The notes beneath the pieces are model-generated. The model worked only from the letters and a program-made list of their open reading frames with translations. It was not told where the DNA came from and did not search any database. The position numbers were made by a program, and so were the translations under genes. From assembly GCA_030640695.1 (NCBI GenBank), contig DAOWIX010000052.1, positions 1-15,480 on the forward strand: 15,480 nucleotides of DNA. Direction: 5' to 3'. This document shows positions 14,116-15,480 of the stretch, one piece after another. Source of the stretch: Deltaproteobacteria bacterium (lineage in GTDB: Bacteria > Desulfobacterota > Anaeroferrophillalia > Anaeroferrophillales > Tharpellaceae). How positions within the stretch are numbered: position 1 is the first letter of the stretch; each line of letters opens with the position of its first letter.

Positions 14116-15480
14116 ATGAAGTTTCTTAGTGACAGTTTGATGAAAAAATTGCTGCTTCTCTTTTTTGCCGTGGTCGTAATTCCGGTGGCCGCTTTATCCT
14201 GGCTCTCTTCGCAATCGGCCCGAGATTCATTGCGTACGGCACGTTTTGCTAGTCTTGAGGCGATAAACGAGATAAAAAAGCAACAGATCTGGAACCATCT
14301 GGAAAGTCTCAAAGTGAGCAGTAAGTTGCTGGCAGCATCCCGTGATGTGAAGCATGCCTATGGCCAGTTCTATCAATATTATCTGGACGGCGGCGAGCAG
14401 GGCGATGGAACTTTTTATACCGATAGTGAAACCTACCACGATATTCACGATCGTATCGGTTCCTTCTTCAAGGATTACATGGAGACCTATAAATTCCGTG
14501 ATATCTATATTTTATGCCGAGAGCATGGCCATGTTATGTATTCGGTAAACCAGGGACCGGATCTTGGCAGCAACCTTAAAATCGGGCCCTACAAAGAGAG
14601 TGGTCTGGCCCGTATATGGGCGGCGGTTTCAGAGTCCGGCAAATTTGAGATGTTTGATTTCTCCTACTATGAGCCGATCGGACAGGCGACCGCTTTTATC
14701 GGAACTCCGATTCTGGGCGAGGAGGGCGATGTCAAGGCGGTGCTGGCGATTATGTTGGATGGCTCGCAGCTGGATCGAATCGTGGGATGCTATACCGGGA
14801 TGGGTGAGAGCGGTGAGAGCTATCTTGTCGGTTCCGATCATCTGATGCGCTCTAATTCACGTTTTAATGTTAAGGCTTTGCTTCAACAGAAGGTAGATAC
14901 CATAGCCGCCCAAAACGCTTTGTCCGGCCAGATTGGGGTGGAAACTATTCTTGATTATCGGGGAGTTGAAGTTCTTTCGGCTTATTCTCATATGGGCTTG
15001 AATGAGAGATTTGGTCTTGATTTTGAGTGGGCTATTATCTCTGAGATTGATACGGCTGAAGCTTTCGCCTCGATGGCTGAACTGGTAAACAATATTCAAG
15101 GTCTTGGTGCTCTGCTGTTGTTGGTGTCATTGTTTGCGGTATTTTTGGCGGCAAAATCAATTGTTCTTCCCCTTAAATTGTTGATGGCTAAAGTTAGACT
15201 TATGGCCGATGGTGATTTGACGGTGACCGTACCTAAAACCGATCGGAATGATGAGATCGGTGATCTGGTTAAAGCTTTTAATCGGATGTCGGGGATGCTT
15301 CATGGACAAACCTCGGAGGTGATTGAAGGAGCGGCGACGATTGCGGCAACAATTGCTGAACTCTCGGCAACTACGGCTGAACTGGCCGCTTCGGCGACCC
15401 AGAGTTCAAGCTCTGTGACTGAAATTGCTGCAACCATAGAAGAGATTCGCCAGACCTCGCATCTTTCGCATGAAAAAGCT
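14116..15480 (+). CDS. Methyl-accepting chemotaxis protein with Cache-type sensor (3' end outside window)
   Basis: A 455-codon open frame runs off the right edge. Layout: TM1 about residues 10-30 (LLLLFFAVVVIPVAALSWL), then a periplasmic sensor of about 290 residues, then TM2 about 330-347 (GALLLLVSLFAVFLAA). A HAMP domain (about 348-400, IVLPLKLLMAKV to DEIGDLVKAFNRM) is followed by the start of the signalling coiled coil (EVIEGAATIAATIAELSATT). In the sensor, GMGESGESYLVGSDHLMRSN (228-247) is the membrane-proximal signature common in dCache-containing receptors, so a double-Cache fold is likely. The ligand is unknown. GAGGGT at 14105-14110 lies five bases before the ATG. It is the WspA equivalent of this operon and is not listed as a complete frame because its stop is outside. 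Confidence 0.92.
   Translation, partial: MKFLSDSLMKKLLLLFFAVVVIPVAALSWLSSQSARDSLRTARFASLEAINEIKKQQIWNHLESLKVSSKLLAASRDVKHAYGQFYQYYLDGGEQGDGTFYTDSETYHDIHDRIGSFFKDYMETYKFRDIYILCREHGHVMYSVNQGPDLGSNLKIGPYKESGLARIWAAVSESGKFEMFDFSYYEPIGQATAFIGTPILGEEGDVKAVLAIMLDGSQLDRIVGCYTGMGESGESYLVGSDHLMRSNSRFNVKALLQQKVDTIAAQNALSGQIGVETILDYRGVEVLSAYSHMGLNERFGLDFEWAIISEIDTAEAFASMAELVNNIQGLGALLLLVSLFAVFLAAKSIVLPLKLLMAKVRLMADGDLTVTVPKTDRNDEIGDLVKAFNRMSGMLHGQTSEVIEGAATIAATIAELSATTAELAASATQSSSSVTEIAATIEEIRQTSHLSHEKA

Noticed and set aside
1..15480. CRISPR arrays, tRNA or rRNA genes, phage or defence operon
   Set aside because: No regularly spaced repeats, cloverleaf-like segments or such gene families were seen.

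Overview
The window looks like a chromosomal segment of an anaerobic, Gram-negative, motile bacterium, most likely a member of the Desulfobacterota (former Deltaproteobacteria). This is inferred from three things: an aldehyde:ferredoxin-oxidoreductase-family gene next to a Desulfobacterota-style gene set, a fused SpmA/SpmB protein with a small DUF6485 protein, and a Wsp-like chemosensory cluster with CheR-TPR and two CheW proteins. The GC content is moderate and no phage, plasmid or CRISPR genes are present. The species is not identifiable by eye.

Layout. (1) Positions 1-391 hold the C-terminal end of a chemoreceptor whose start lies outside the window. (2) Positions 502-2142, plus strand, carry a class V alanine-glyoxylate-type aminotransferase and a YaiI/YqxD (DUF188) protein. 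(3) Positions 2200-5545, minus strand, carry a small three-helix membrane protein, a CobB/class III-like sirtuin and a 720-residue tungsten/molybdenum AOR-family oxidoreductase. The first two overlap by ATGA; the AOR gene follows after 176 bases. (4) Positions 5550-5751 carry five degenerate 7-mer repeats followed by a long palindromic (MITE- or REP-like) element, which supplies the stop codon of the next gene. (5) Positions 5743-7261, minus strand, carry a Cys-rich DUF6485 protein and a fused SpmA-SpmB membrane protein. (6) Positions 7419-11136, plus strand, form a tight three-gene set: L-aspartate oxidase (nadB), a ParB-N-domain-like protein and a spore-photoproduct-lyase-like radical SAM protein. 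The last two overlap. (7) Positions 11148-11283 hold a second, different palindromic element. (8) Positions 11359-15480 and beyond, plus strand, encode a Wsp-like chemosensory operon: CheW (WspB-like), CheR-TPR (WspC-like), a CheW with an N-terminal extension (WspD-like) and a Cache-type chemoreceptor that runs off the window. A possible sigma-28-type promoter precedes it.

How the parts work together. The Wsp-like genes should form a membrane signalling array whose receptor is methylated by the CheR-TPR protein. The CheA, CheB and output regulator are expected just downstream of the window. The nadB/ParB-like/SPL-like group is arranged as one operon, but its joint function is unknown; it is the most intriguing unexplained association here. 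The sirtuin, membrane protein and AOR group may link aldehyde/acyl metabolism with protein deacylation, but that is inference from position only.
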